Notes: generated by a model not told the origin, from the letters alone. A DNA stretch of 64,000 nt from Ramlibacter montanisoli (GCF_013087525.1 NZ_JABFCS010000001.1:3782001-3846000), one strand, 5' to 3'. Positions 8,501 through 20,500 are shown, counted from the stretch's first letter. Numbers and translations: made by a program.

Positions 8501-10381
8501 GTGCTGCAGGACCATCCCCACGGCCTCGTCGTCGTACCCCACCTCGAGTGCGGCAGTAGCGACAACGATCTCGGTGTGGTCCGCGACGCCGGAGTCGTAG
8601 GCGGTCGTGCGCCCGACCTGGTGGCGCTTGCGCAGGTCGTGCCCAATCTGCACCGGCAGACGCCAGTCCTGGCCGGCTTCATAGCGGCCGCTGTTGACCA
8701 GGTCCGGTTGGCGCAGGTGTGCCAAGCCACCATCTGGATGGCGCCGCGTGGCTTCCCGGCCTTGGGCGGTCCGGCCCTCGGCATCCAGCAGGTCCGCGTA
8801 CAGGCGGTTCGTGGCGTCCATCTGGTCGGTGAACGCGAAGGCACGCCAACCGGCGAACGGCCGGGAGGCCCGGTCGAACTGGCCACGGGTGTCCAGAAGA
8901 CGGCTGCCGAGCATCAGCGTCTGAATAGACGTTGACAGCAACGCAGCCTGGGACACCGGATCTCCGCGCAGGGCGACCATGTACTCGGCACCTTCGCTGT
9001 CCATGTCATCCGGACTGGGCGTGATCTCGCTCACGGCGGTTTCATTAAGCCCGACGAGCGAAGCGAAGAAGCGCTCTCCTTCAGAGATCGTGGCGGACAG
9101 TCCCACGAAACTGGCCCGTCTCCCACTCAGCCGAGACCAGCGCCGCAGTAGGTGGGCCACCTGGGCGCCGTAGGTGCCCGAGTAGACGTGCACCTCGTCG
9201 AGCAGAACCAGGGAGGGCGTGCGCTCGGCATCCGGTCCCAGCCCGAACAGGTGGCGCATGTCGGAGTCCGCCATCCGCTGGTTCAGCATCTCGACGGAGG
9301 TGAACAGGATGTCGGGTGGCTGCTCCTGCATGGATTGGCGCGTCAGGTGCAGGGTAGTGCGGTCGACTTGGTGGCCGCACTTCACGCAGGTCAGGCGCTG
9401 CAGTTTCCCCTCAAGGTCCTGCGGCACCACCCCCATCGAGGAATTGCAGCCCGGTGCTGGGCACTTGAAAAACGGGCAGGCACCTTGGTGGTCGTTCCAG
9501 GCGTACTTGATGGAAGCGAGCGTGTTCGGCGTATCGCCGTACAGCACGCCCACGCTGATCGGCCGTCCACCGCGGTTGCCCAGCAGGTCGTCGAATTTGC
9601 GCGCTTGGCTGTAGACCTCAGACAACTGATCCTTGAGAAGCTCGTTGCGCGGGTAGATTGCCAGGATCCGCACCCCACCCGAGCGCGGGTGGGTCAGTTT
9701 CTGGGCGGCGAGCCAGCTTAGCGCGGGCAGGTAGAAGGCCAGGGTCTTGCCGCTGCCGGTGCCGGCGGACACCAGGGTGGCGCTGACGTACTGCTGGTCC
9801 AGGGCCCCGAGGATGCGCGAGGCCGCATCCAGTTGAAAGCGGCTGAGTTGCCATCCGGGACTGGCCTTTCCCAGCCAGTGGCGCACGGCGTGAAGGGTCT
9901 CCTCGGACTGCACGCTGGATGCCAGGGACTGCTCTGCGTCCTGTATCCCCAGGTTGCGTTTCGGGTAGCGGCGTGGCCGCCATAGCAGGCGGTAGTCGGC
10001 CACCAAGGTCGGGGCGGCGGCCCAGCCGGTCGGCCCTTTGTGGCGGGGCATCAACTGGCGCAATCGGGCGAGCAGGCGCAAGCCTTCCGCCATGCGGGTG
10101 CGCCAGCGCTGGGGCGCCTCCAGCCCGCGAGCAGGTACCTCGAAGATCAGTCCAAGCAACTTCAGGCGCTCGAGCAGGTCCTCGGCCGTATGCACGGTGC
10201 AATCAGCCCGCCCGCGGACCTCCACGTACTTGTCACCCAGGAAGACGCCGTTGAGAACATCATGGACCTCCTGGTCGCCAAGGGCCGAATCTACCAAGCC
10301 CCAGACCAGGACCCGCACCTCGCGCTGCTCCAGCGCGTTCAGGGCCGCTTCCACCAGGGCTAGGTCAGCACTGAGCGTCAT
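5564..10381 (-). CDS. dpdJ: DpdJ, large DEAD/DEAH-box helicase
   Basis: A 1605-codon reading frame encoding a superfamily 2 helicase. Visible motifs are AGTGSGKT (Walker A, 206-213), an RNELLKDQ region, LLDEVHVYSG (DEAH-like motif II), SATIS (motif III) and RKGRAGRTR (motif VI). Two CxxC-like pairs between motifs I and II suggest a small zinc module. The long C-terminal part resembles DUF1998-type helicase tails only loosely. The frame is open throughout, but between about 7215 and 7350 (residues 1010-1055) the translation looks wrong. Reading the -1 frame there gives a sensible stretch (RVGIAALVSG, CVRRYAVGSIASLR), and three single-base losses in C and G runs would restore the frame. The start ATG overlaps the dpdI stop (ATGA). 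A role in restriction of unmodified DNA is inferred from the family. Confidence 0.85.
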   Translation of the reverse strand: MTLSADLALVEAALNALEQREVRVLVWGLVDSALGDQEVHDVLNGVFLGDKYVEVRGRADCTVHTAEDLLERLKLLGLIFEVPARGLEAPQRWRTRMAEGLRLLARLRQLMPRHKGPTGWAAAPTLVADYRLLWRPRRYPKRNLGIQDAEQSLASSVQSEETLHAVRHWLGKASPGWQLSRFQLDAASRILGALDQQYVSATLVSAGTGSGKTLAFYLPALSWLAAQKLTHPRSGGVRILAIYPRNELLKDQLSEVYSQARKFDDLLGNRGGRPISVGVLYGDTPNTLASIKYAWNDHQGACPFFKCPAPGCNSSMGVVPQDLEGKLQRLTCVKCGHQVDRTTLHLTRQSMQEQPPDILFTSVEMLNQRMADSDMRHLFGLGPDAERTPSLVLLDEVHVYSGTYGAQVAHLLRRWSRLSGRRASFVGLSATISEGERFFASLVGLNETAVSEITPSPDDMDSEGAEYMVALRGDPVSQAALLSTSIQTLMLGSRLLDTRGQFDRASRPFAGWRAFAFTDQMDATNRLYADLLDAEGRTAQGREATRRHPDGGLAHLRQPDLVNSGRYEAGQDWRLPVQIGHDLRKRHQVGRTTAYDSGVADHTEIVVATAALEVGYDDEAVGMVLQHKAPRDMAQFLQRKGRAGRTRHMRPWTIMVLSDYGRDRQAYQAYEQFFDPELPPRDLPMGNRYVQRMQAVYALLDYLGVQMQAGLPRGSVWQDLSGPPETHRRLTPAMKQALMGLVRTNDFPLTPERFGKLESDAWRIVSSLQDGLAVHAARRGVAFHVRRKRMERLLHSLLTRPDDAESLAQHLMAALDLPRQSVDALLWEHPRPLLLEAAPTALRRLERNWEANGQPQTDYRTNHPLPEFVPGTLFSDLSLPEVRIDRPQAERESYLPVQQALGEMAPGKVSKRYDHALWLGVDEARLLQAVQDSDLEPTLDVEVSDWYDLEPHQGFHVEHGRQVEQLPAFRPRVLKLQPTPDDGNPNFPLVKATSNARLVWSSQVFARREGHPFPRRTVGWGSPPSFPGCVLIPMPPSRRPACDVMQWGLSPACAWGLSCGRGGHGESTVDQRIDFRFTYRGRPCGVGFEIDVDALRFELDLPLSPHLAVDLDHAPTLRGLRTARYFCEARDGQGLEALEPNVFLRHWMAEIFLTAIMQRCTQDGDDLRTALDWVAASPQNLALEPILETLFQAPAPSDDEGGDDDDEGRGANGQAKDPDRLRDKLRRGLARTDVIASLRAIGEHLLEPVDASWDAWLTRVMKHTLAAALVEAIQTSCPQVDGDDLAVDVDAGPNESGEIEPGHRIWITEINPGGNGLIEQVIETLATDPVGFYQQVEAALGMSEFEVIDQQLRNFIGRIGGETPDHDLLGRVQAVRHSQNTQQAQEAIAALRFQLVQTGHSVFHGYVAAIANRVLRPGTPDGLDRILAQLLETWTQLEERLEVEVDARVICAIFSQDQRIDAVFAGAGLEPPPTSQRQVWRFSMLMGVIWARGHALRANALPLQQRYDLVPAVTERLVLSRWLTPPDEPVPAAEDNWLGQVHARLRERGRASVALPHDREVLSQVMQALTTQPVQMEYLNVYPRLLSVARTVGSIVLRLELVETL

Positions 10382-11099
10382 CGGACGCAGCTCCTCACGA
10401 TGTACCTTCCCAACTGGTCATTTTTCGACAGCCACGCCAACACGGTGGGCGTGACTAGGGCAAGGGAGGCCCCGCCTGCGTTGAGGGCGCGGAAGAACTC
10501 CTCGACGTCGGTCGGAGCGTCAAACCGCAGCCGACCGGCAATCTCCTTGCAACTGTCGATGGCCTGAGCGAAGGCCTCCGGGTCGCTTGCGGATCTCGGA
10601 TTTTCCATGCTGGCCAGCCGCGAGGCGGCGCGGTACTGCGCCTCGTAATCGGCTAGTAGTGCGTCATTCTGGGGCAGCGGCGAGGCGGTGGCCCGCAGTT
10701 GGTGGGAGGGCGTCAGCTGGCGGAATTCCTCCACCTTGAGCGCCCAGGCGCGCTTGACTTGATCCCACGCGGCGCCGGCAGTCTTCTGCGCCGTCTGCAG
10801 CAGTCGGACCCAGAGATCCCCTTCCGTCAGGGACTCGATGTCCGCGCGCTGCTCGAGACGCTGAGCCGCTTCATGCGCAAGTTGCCGCGTATGAGTGAAC
10901 TGCTCCGGGTAGGACGCCAGCTGTGATAAATCGACATTCAGCCAGTCGGCCCGCTGGCGTGCCGCATTGAGGACGCCCAGTTTTCATTCCATTGCTGCAT
11001 GCGATGTTCGATGGCCTCGCCGTCCTGGGCGCCCCGACGAGCCGTTTCCAACTGCGCGAGCGTCGACTCCAGGCTGCTGCACAATTCCATCAACTTCAT
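10378..11099 (-). CDS. dpdI: DpdI-like protein (one apparent frameshift)
   Basis: About 240 residues when one A is restored in the AAAA run near 10981 (the frame then reads NEKLGVLNAARQRADWL). The protein is helical and charged, with a coiled-coil-like N-terminal half (SLESTLAQLETARR, HEAAQRLEQRAD) and no catalytic motif that I recognise. It is assigned as DpdI from its place between dpdH and dpdJ and its size. It is bracketed by ATGA overlaps with both neighbours, so it is almost certainly translated as part of the operon. It may be a structural partner of the DpdH ATPase or DpdJ helicase; that is inference. Confidence 0.65.
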
Positions 11100-14000
11100 G
11101 GCGCTTCTCCCAGGGAACGCAAGTTCTTGATCAACTGGCCCATCTTCTCGGCGACATCCGCGCCGCCCTCGGCACGCAACTGCGCCGTTGCGTTCCTCTG
11201 CGTGGCCTTGACCAAAGCGGCGACGCTATTGAGCGCATGGTTTGCCGTACCGAGCAGGACCACGTCCACCTTGGCCCATGTGGTCAACTGCGCCTGTAGA
11301 GTGTCGTCAGCGCCCGGCTCGCTGAAGTCACTAAGGGCTCGGAGAAACTCTCTCGCATCGGGCGTTTCCATCCACGCGATTGACCGCTCGATCTCCGCCA
11401 TGTTGGTGCATTGGCTGGCAAGGACGCCGGCCTTCCGCGCGCTAGAAACCACGGCGTTTAGCGCGGCCGGGACGCCGGCATCAAAGGTGGGCCCTGCCAA
11501 CTCGAGCACGCCGGGCCTGAGCGACCTGACGGCGTTGCCAAGGCGCGTTACCACCGACTGCAGGCGCGTCGCCGACAACTCGCCGATCGCGGTGCCCAGG
11601 GACACGTCGTCGAACCGAAGCTGACCCGTCTCCGCTCCTTCCTCCGTGGCCTTCCATGCCTTCGCTGCCCGCACGCTGTCGATGGCATGCGGCGTTGCCC
11701 CGTCGCCCTGGAAGCAACAGACCTTCTCCAAATAGAGCTTGCGCAGCGCCTCGCGCGATTGGATGGCCCTTTCCTGGAGAGCGATGACCTGCCCGACGTG
11801 GGGCACTTCGCGTAGCGCTTCGCTCGCCTGCATCGGCACCGCAACAGCGAGCATCTCGGCAAACCGGGGTTTGGCCGGATCCCCGCGCTTCGCCAGACGC
11901 AACAGGAGTGCCTGCCGATGCAGGATGCGCCCCAGCACGGCCGCCTCCCGCTCGGCCTTTTGCACGAAGTAGGCACGGGCTTGCTGCTCCAGTTGGTCCA
12001 GGAGCGCCTGGGCATAGGCATAGTCGTCCTCGGCAACGGGGTAGTCCCAGTTGCTGCCGTTGACGTCCCACCGGTCCAGTGCAGCCAGCGCGCGCCGAAC
12101 GGTGGCCGGGATGGGCCGTACTTCAGGCGCTACCACGAACTTGGGAGTGGAGGTCGGGTTGCCAACCTGCGCAAACGGCAGCCAGAAGAACTCCTTCCTG
12201 ATCTGACCGTAGGCCATACGCAGCGAGTTCCAGTCCATGCGCTGGCCCAGAGCCGTCGCTAGCACGGTGCGAAGCCGGTTGGCCCGGGTCTGCGTCAAAG
12301 GGCCGGTCGCCCACGCTTCCAGGTCCTGCTCCATGCCTGAGGTGCCCAGTTGCTGTACTGGCGGCGGTGAGGCAGGCGGGGAATGAGTGCCCCCTGCGGT
12401 TGGAGGAGGTGGTGGTGGCAGCGGCGCGGATGCGACGCCGAACGGCCAAGGCAGGCCAAAGGCCTCAAACACGCCCCGTGCCACTGCCGGCGGGTCGCTG
12501 AGGTTGCGCGGATCGCCGGCCCAGAAGGCCAGTAATGGCACCAATCGATCGTGGACGCCCGCATCGCGGCCCTGCGAGCGCAACTCCAGATCCGCGTTGG
12601 TCTTGAGCGTGGCGGCCTTGAAGTTGGGCGGCGGGAATTGGCCGTTTAGCTGCGCGTCCCGCTTGAGCAACACGTCGCGCAGCACCGCGTTTATGAACTT
12701 GCGCGGGTTGAACAGCAATTTCCCGTCGACGGTCATCTCGCGCCGCGCGAGCACACTAACGGCCAGTGGCGACAGGGGAAAAAGAGGATGCCCGCTCTCG
12801 GTGCCGAAGGCCTCCAGTTGCTCCTGCTCCTGGTCCTCCAGTTCCAGCCTGAAGGGTCTGACCCAGGCGTTGAGATCCTGTTCCTGGCTGTCCCGGAACT
12901 GCTCGCGCAAAGCCTCAACGCCCCACCTCGCCGCGTTGAGGTAGCGGCCGGCCATACGGGTGAGGCGCTGGATTACCTCCTCTTCGGAGGCACCCATGTT
13001 CGGGATCACCCATTCGCGCTTGGCCCGTGTCAGGATGGTCTGCCGACTGGGCAGGAAGCCGTCGGTGACGGCGAGCGCGGTGCGCAGCGGCGCTCGTACA
13101 CGATGGCCCCCGTGGTCGCTCTCGGAGATCATGAGGCTCAGGAGAGTTTCCTGGATGCCTGCGAGCGCCGCGAAATCCTCAATCAGCAGAATCAGTTCCT
13201 TCCCGTCCTGCAGGAGGCGGGCGCGGATGTCGTTCACGATCTCCTCGAGCGTGCGCTGGCCCAGTGCCTCCGAGAAGCGGAAGACGCTCCTGAGCGCAGC
13301 ATCCAGTTCGTCTTGCAGCACCCGTGCCGCCACCGACGCGCCGGCGCCGTCGTTACCCTGCAAATGCTGGATGTAGACTTGGGCCTCGCGGGAGACTGTG
13401 GTGACGTCGAAATCCGCGGGCACTGCGAGATCCCCGGGCACGAAGCGCCGCGGATCGCCCGAAGATGATTCGCTGCCTCCATTGAGTGCCTGGCCAACGA
13501 TCCGCAGCAGCACCGGTTGGAGCCAATGATCGAAGGTCTCCCCTGAAACAGGACAGTCTGTAGTCCGCGCGCATGGAGCGCGCGCTCGCGTAGGGACCGA
13601 TCGTTGGCGTTGCCGGCCTTCAACTCGGCGATCCACTGTTTCTCACGTGCCTTCAGTTCTATGGTCAGCGCAGTGGCCAGCATTCGGCTGGCAGTCTCGG
13701 GGTTGAGCGTGTCAGTGGCCCGCCCAAGTTCTTGGCGCAACCGCCCGAACTCCTTTCCTTCCAAGGGAGCCAGCATGAGCTCGACGACCTGGCGCAGACT
13801 GGCTGTCTTGGGCACCAATACGATCACGAGCCGGTCGCGCTGTAGGTGCCGCTGCAGCTGGGCATGGAGCCACCGGATCATGTGGGACTTGCCCACGCCG
13901 GAGTCACCGGTGATCGCGACGACAACCGCGCTGCCGTCATCCGCCGGCGCAAGGAAGGCGTCCAACAACTCGCCCTCAGTCCTTGCCTGCTCCGCGCCGG

Positions 14001-14136
14001 TGCCGACCTCGCGCACCTTCAGCGGCATAGGTTCGTGGACAGCCAGCAGGACGGCATCGTCCGCCGTTTCAGCCTCCGTGCGGATACAGTCATTGATCGC
14101 CTTGAGCGATGGCCAGAAGTCGATCAAGTGGTTCAT
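11096..14136 (-). CDS. dpdH: DpdH, large P-loop ATPase (one apparent frameshift)
   Basis: About 1013 residues after restoring one G in a GGGG run near 13547, which joins LQTVLFQ to GETFDHWLQPVLLRIV. The N-terminal AAA/STAND-like ATPase domain has Walker A GDSGVGKS (77-84) and a Walker B-like LILLIEDFAAL near residue 315. The remainder is a long helical region with a proline-rich linker around 12380-12420 (PPPPPPTAGG). It is assigned as DpdH from size, ATPase type and position between dpdG and dpdI. Both ends overlap their neighbours as ATGA. In Dpd systems it belongs with the genes implicated in excluding foreign DNA; how ATP hydrolysis is used is unknown. Confidence 0.78.
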
Positions 14137-15041
14137 GCCGCGGCCCTCCGGGCGTCCGCGCGACGGATCCAGGTGAATCGCAGGTCGGTGCGAACACCAG
14201 CTTGCCCAGTGAACACAACGCCGGAGCGGGTGTCCGCGCGGTTCTCCAGAAAGATCTCCTCGTTGCGCATCAGGTTCAGCAATGCACGCGACAGTGAGGT
14301 CGACAGTTGCCCCTCGGCAAGTGACGGCAAGGCTTCCTGCCGCAGGTGGGACTGCACCTCGCGCCGCCAGACACCGCCGTCCAGAACTGGTAGCTTCATC
14401 GCAAGCTCATCGATGAAGCTCGCCACGGGCGAGCTCTGCTCCGGTTGGAGGAGGTCTGGCAGCACGTCCCGGATCGCGACCGTCGGATCTACTTCGATCT
14501 CCGGCTTGAGAACGGGCCTAAGGAAGCCGAGGAACTGCCCCCAAACCTTTAACCCGGAACGGCGAGTGTTGTTCTGCATGAGTGGCGGCGTTCCGTCCAC
14601 CAATTGGCTGCGTTCAAGCACTTCCAAGTTTGCATACAGGGGACGGTAGACGTCTTGGGCCAGGACCCACGCAATCGACTTTGTGAAGTCGGCTGCGCGG
14701 GAACTCTCGGTGGCCCAAAGGTCCCCATTGTTGTCCGGGTGCAGGGCGCGGGCGCGGGCGGCGGTCCTGACCTGGGCAACGAGGTCGATGTCCTTGTCCA
14801 GTCGTTGTTGCGGACGCTGCGCCAGTTCGATGCCTTCGCTGCCCTCGATGAAAAGCCCCAGCTCGATCCAGCGCCCTAGCGTCTGACGAGCCTGCTTGCC
14901 GTCCTCATTGGCCACACCCTTAGGGGCAACGGTCTCGACGAGCTCGTCGCGGGCAACCGGTCGCGTGCTACGCGCCAGCGCGTCATACAGAACAACCAGG
15001 ACATTAGGTAATCCGTCTGAGGCGAGGTTGAGTATGCTCAT
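14133..15041 (-). CDS. dpdG: DpdG-like protein
   Basis: A 302-residue protein with no known catalytic motif. The first 60 residues (LPNVLVVLYDALARSTRPVARDELVE, then a helix ending RWIELGLFIE) look like a winged-helix DNA-binding fold; this is inference from the pattern. I start at 15041, where MSILNLAS begins, because the ATG overlaps the dpdF stop (ATGA); the frame is open 44 codons further upstream but that extension lies inside dpdF and is Arg/Pro/His-rich noise. No frameshift is needed. It is assigned as DpdG by its operon place between dpdF and dpdH. Function unknown. Confidence 0.68.
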   Translation of the reverse strand: MSILNLASDGLPNVLVVLYDALARSTRPVARDELVETVAPKGVANEDGKQARQTLGRWIELGLFIEGSEGIELAQRPQQRLDKDIDLVAQVRTAARARALHPDNNGDLWATESSRAADFTKSIAWVLAQDVYRPLYANLEVLERSQLVDGTPPLMQNNTRRSGLKVWGQFLGFLRPVLKPEIEVDPTVAIRDVLPDLLQPEQSSPVASFIDELAMKLPVLDGGVWRREVQSHLRQEALPSLAEGQLSTSLSRALLNLMRNEEIFLENRADTRSGVVFTGQAGVRTDLRFTWIRRADARRAAA

Positions 15042-17595
15042 CTGGAAAGATCGTTCACGACTTCTTCGGCATGGATGTGAGGGGTGGTGTCGATCAAGCG
15101 ACGGCCTGGATGGACGGGGTGCACCAAGTTGTCGGGGATGACCAGTATCTCTAGGGCGGCACGGGACGTCCACAGAGCATCAGGGATCGGCACAGCCGTT
15201 CCAAGTCCCCAGACAGTGAGCCGCACCTCGTTCTCTCCGGTCGCCTGGCCCGTCATGCCGCCAGCGCGGAGGTCCTCGACAAATGGCCAGGTGGCCGGCG
15301 GTTGGCCTGATCCCTTCAGTACAGACTCCTCTAGGCCGGCGGCTACTCCTGGCCCCAAGACCAGGGTGTGGGGATGAAGCACGTGGATCAGCACGCGCAG
15401 GACCGCATGGCATCGGCCCGCATAGTGCGCATTCGAAGGCACCGAGATAAAGAGCAGGTTGTCGGTGGCCAGCGGCCATCGAGAGGTCCAGGGCTTGTGG
15501 CGCTCTCGCAAGCTGAAGTGGTTCAGGCGCGGAACCACGGGCGCGACTGGCCTGCTCTGCCAGCGGGTAGCGCCCCAGTGCGCGGGGCAGCCGCCGCAAT
15601 ACTGCGCCACGGGTGACCAAATGCCGTCGCGCATGATTGAATAGGTCTGCCGGAGGGCTTGGGAGATCTCCATGCGGCCGGTGACCACCGAGAGCAGGGC
15701 CCGAAAACCCGCTTGGCCCGCTTCTCGTATCCGTGTGCGGCCTTCGGCCAGCGCTGCGTGGAAGGCCTCTTCTTGGCGGAGGTTGTCCTGCAGCAGTCGT
15801 ACCGCTGCGAACCGCGCGTCCTCCTCCGAAACTACTTCCTGAGGGCTCTCATCCCCGCGGGCTTTGGTAAGGGCCACCAACTCCAGCATTTCCGCCCGGG
15901 CCATCAGGATCAGCGTCTTGATGTTCCATTCGGCACTTGCATCGGAGTTCTGCACCAAGCGAGCGGGCAGGCGTTCAAGGTTGAGCCAGTACACATCAGT
16001 TTGATGCGGATCGTGCTGCGCCTGCTGGATCATGAGGCGCCATCGTTCGAAGGCGGTTCTTTCGCGGGCCACCTTGCTGATGGCCATGCGCCGGGCCTGC
16101 CCCATGTCCTCGTCTGTGTAGACGAGGATGCTGGCGCTCGCCAAGCCGTCCCGGCCTGAGCGCCCCACCTCTTGGTAGTAGCGGTCCAGCGATTCCGGCA
16201 GGGTGGAATGGATGATGGTGCGCACGTCACCCTTGTCGACGCCCAGCCCGAAGGCGGAGGTCGCCACCATTGCGTCGAGTTCGTTTCCCTTCCACTGGTT
16301 GAGCAATTTCTCGCGTTCCAGCGCACTCGTCTTTCCAGTGAAGGTGGCCAGTCGGGAATAGCCCGCGTTGCGCAACAGGCCTGCCCAGCGTTCGGCCTCG
16401 TCAGGGCGCGTCACATACAGGATGAACGGGCGCGGAGCAAAGCGTACGGTTTCCATGACCTGCTGCTGCCTCGCCGCCTCGGTATCTGCACGAGAAAACG
16501 CGTAGCGCGGCTCGGGCCGCAGGTAGACCCCTGCCACCAAATGGACGCGCTGGCCTGCGGAAAAAGGTGTTTGAGTGCGTCGATGGTCGCCGCAGTCAGG
16601 GTTGCCGAGGCCAGCACAAGACGCAGAGTCGACCCGGGGGCCAGTCGCTGAAGGCTGCGGATCAATGCCGGCAGCAACTGAAAGGCAGGCCGGAAACCGT
16701 TGCCCCAGCCAATCACCAAGTGCGCCTCGTCAACCACCACGTGGGAGACCCGGCCTGCCCGGGCGGCGTCCTCCAGAGGCGCTCGCAGCGTCGAGGTGGC
16801 ATGCTCGGGCGACAGGAACAGGACTCGCTGCCGGCCATCGCGGATGGCTTGCCACACTTCCCGCCGCTGGTCTTCCTTCAGACCGGCGTGGTAGGCCAGA
16901 GGCGGCAGGGAGGCATGCGGGTCGTGGGCCAGCAGAATGGACCGCATACGCTCGGCCTGGTCGATTGCCAGAGCCACGGTCGGAACGATCGCGACGGTGA
17001 TGCAACCGGGGTCGGCGAGCAGGGGCGGCAGTTGCGCCAGGACGCTCTTGCCGCTGCCTGTAGGCAGGTTGGCGATCAGGATTTCGCCCAATGGCAGTTG
17101 GACCAGAGCCCGCACAGCCTCGCGCTGCCCGTGGCCGGTGTAGGTGGGCAGCCCCAGCAACCGCTCGAAGACTGGATCGGCATTGATGCGCGTGTCGCTG
17201 CGGGCATGCACCTGGCCGAAGACTTCGTCCAAGAGGTCGGCCTGCGATCCGAGGAATGTCAGTCGCGGCGGTATGGCCCGGATGACGAGCCAGTCGCCGT
17301 TGTCCTGGGCCTCGAATCCCTCAGCGCGCCACTGGGTGGCGGTTGGCCAACCTCGGGCAGCAGGCACGCGCATGCGTGTACCTGCTTCCCGCGAGGCCGC
17401 ATGACCGAGCGATGCCTGCCGCAATAGGGGCATGAGATCCGACATGCAGGTTGCGTCCGGCCCAGCCCGTAGGCGAGTCAGGACTTGGCGGATGCGATCC
17501 AAGATTGGGTCCACCGCTTTTCGATCAGGAATCGGGACCGCGGGCCAATCGGCCATAGCCTCGAGCAGACTCGCGAGGTCGAAGTCCTGCGTCAT
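15038..17595 (-). CDS. dpdF: DpdF, RecQ-like DNA helicase (one apparent frameshift)
   Basis: About 852 residues after restoring one T in a T5 run near 16562, which joins TIDALKHLF to AGQRVHLVAGVYLRPEP. It is a superfamily 2 helicase of RecQ type: Walker A PTGSGKS (178-184), VVDEAHLVIGWG (DEAH 289-292), SATLT (motif III), then the second RecA domain with TSAFGLGVDKGDVR and motif VI QEVGRSGRDG. Near the C-terminus a CGGC pair (QYCGGCPAHW) may bind zinc. Start and stop overlap dpdE and dpdG as ATGA. DpdF is a standard member of Dpd clusters; a role in unwinding or translocating on DNA lacking the modification is plausible but not shown here. Confidence 0.85.
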
Positions 17596-20500
17596 TCAGT
17601 TTCGAAGGAATGAGGGGACACGAACACTGCACCTACGACGTCTAGGTGGAACCGGGGGCGTGTGACGGCGATCATCAGGCGCTCGTGTCGATCCAGTTCC
17701 GCTATCAGTTCCGCCTCCTCTGCCTGTCGGGCAAAACTGGAAAGGCGTGCGATTCGGTTCTGCAGATAGGCCACCCGCGTCTGCAGTTGCTCGTTGAGCA
17801 GGCGCGTGGCCCTCGCAATCTGGTCCTGTACGGTGCCGAGATCGCGAACATGGGCCAGCGCGTCCTCACTAGCCTGCTGGCACACCCGCTCCCAGTCCTG
17901 CAGCCACGGCACGTCCTCGCGCGTCGACAATTGTTGCCATCGTCCTGAGTTAAGGTTGAAGTCCTGCCCGGTCTCGGTAAACGCCGGTTTGGGCCGGTAG
18001 GCCGTGGTGAGATGGTCGGGCGGTTGCGCTACGGCCCTGCGGTCCACCCCGATCCAGGCGGTGACGAACTGCGGCGCGAAGCACCCATCAACGCGGCGGC
18101 GTAGAGCCCGATCGGATGTGATGCCAGCGGCGCCGCGGGTGGGATCTCCCTCTCCGAGGTCGGCCTCCACGAGGAAGTCAAAGCGGAAGAACAGGTCATT
18201 GCCGCAAGCGTCGACGGCGCAATAATCTGGCCAGTGCCGCCATACGGCGAAAACTCGCCCGCGATCGTCGGTTTGGCAGAACGAAAGCAGCGCCTCCACC
18301 AACGGGTCTCCGAAGCGCAGGGGACGCACGCGTTTGGCTTGACCGTCCTTGGAGAGGGCCGTATTGCGGCGAAGCGAATAGGGGTAGGACAGTAGGTTGC
18401 GGGAACTGGCCCCTGGGGCTTCGGTGTCCAGGGTTCCAACAAAGTCCGTCACGAAAACGGACAAAGGGAACAGCGTGGGTGCGGCGCCACCGTTCGAATA
18501 CCGGGTGCGGAAGACCTCCTCACCCGACGGCAGGGTGCCCTTCCATGGCAGGGTTACCCGCCCGAGCAGCAGCGTCTTCTCGGCCAATTCACGGAAGGCC
18601 CTGCCCCAAGGCCCCCAGTCATGATCCACGGCCTCCAATTCCTCGTAGCTGTCGTCGGACTTGGCACCAAGTGAGTCTAGGGTGTCCTGCTGGTCGATGC
18701 GGCGTCGCTCTCGAGACATCCGCCCGTCCGGACCCGCCAGCGCGTCCTCGAGTTCGACGAACGCCGTGGTGCCAAGTCCCATCCACTGCTGCGGAAGCGA
18801 CTGCATGACCTCGTCCACAAGGTACTGCAAGCTGGCGACTGACTGCGCGAACACCTCGAACCCGCGCTCCAGGCAGTCCACCCAAGCCATCTCGTCCGGG
18901 TCGTCCGAGCAGACGATGGCTACCGATTCGATAGCGTTGCCGCTGCCGAAGCGGTCGAAGCGGCCCATGCGCTGCTCGACTCGATTGGGGGACGCCGGGA
19001 AGTCGAAGTGGATGACGACCTTGCGTCCGCCATGCAGGTTCAGGCCTTCCTCCGCCGTCTGATCGCACACGAGTACGCGGCAGCCTTCGGGTTCGCGCAT
19101 GAAGCGGCGCCAATCGTCCGACTCCAGCCTGCCGCGATCGGGATCGAGGTCGTCGAACTCGTCTCGGTGGCGCACGCGGTGCCGAACCACTTGGTTCCTC
19201 AGGAGAGCCTGAAGGGATTCAAACACCTCGTCCGCGATCTGGGGTCTGTCGCAGAACACGGTCACCTGGACTTGAACTGCCTGCAACTGCGACAGGATCT
19301 CGTTGCTCAGGGCCTTGAGTCGCGTTTCCCGCTCTCGCGATTGCTTCGACAGTGCATCGACGCGTGATGCCTGGACCAAGTGCTCCAGCATGGCGCCAGG
19401 TTGGGACCGCAAGACCTGCTCGAGCGAGTCCTCTCGGGTTGGCTGGATGGCGTGTTGCAGTACGAACCGATCCAGGGAGTCGTTCACTGCCTCGTTGACC
19501 AGCATCAGGCGTAATTCCTCAATGGCCACATGGCGTTGCCTCTGGAGGTCGCAGGCGTACGCGACACGCCGCAACCCTGACCTCTTTGGGGTTGCCCACG
19601 GAAAGGACCGGCGGCGGTTCCGCAGAATGCGGCGGTGCAGCTTGTAGGTTTCTGCAATATGCAGTCGCACTGCCTCGAGTGCGTCAACGAATTCCTCGTC
19701 GTCCTCCTCGGGCAGTTGCTGGACGATCGGCCTCAGGCGTTCCACCCGGGACTGGAGAAGTGCGTCATCCTTGAAAGCGACCACCAATCGGTCCAGGTCA
19801 TCTTCCATCACCAGCGCGTTCTCCGGAATTAGGCGCGCGACCAACTCCGCGATGAGTTGGCGGGACTCGATCCGTCGCCTGAACCCATCGAGATCGTCCA
19901 GGGGAAATGCCACAGGGTCCAATAAATGAAGCATCTTCAGGAAACCCTGGGTATCCGTGAGGGCCGGGGTGGCGGATAACAGAAGCATGGCGGCCACGGA
20001 AGGCGCGTATTGGCTGACTAGGCCGAACAGTGAGACCCCGTTCTCGTCCTTGTCGGTAGACAGGTGGTGGGCCTCATCGATCACAAGCATCCCCGCCTCT
20101 GCGATGCTCTTCTTCAGTTCGCGAAGGTCGTCGGAGGCAAGGACGCGCACTGACTCGTCCATCCATGCGTCCAGATTGAACTTCCGAATAAGCTCGGCAC
20201 GCCACTGGTCCACCAGCGAGGCCGGGGCGACCACCAGCACGCTGGCCGTCCGGGGTTGTCCAAGACGAACTGCCGGATCAGGACGCCAGCCTCAATGGTT
20301 TTCCCAAGTCCGACTTCGTCAGCGAGCAGGTACCGCTGGACGGGGTCCTGCAGGACGCGCTTAATGACCTTGTACTGGTAGTCGGTGAGTTGGATGCTGG
20401 AGGACAGGAGTGCGCTCATGCCCAAGCTGGCTGCCCGCTGGCGCGTGACCTCCTTCATGAATAGGCTGCGCGCATCCGAAAAACGCGGCGTTTCGGTCAC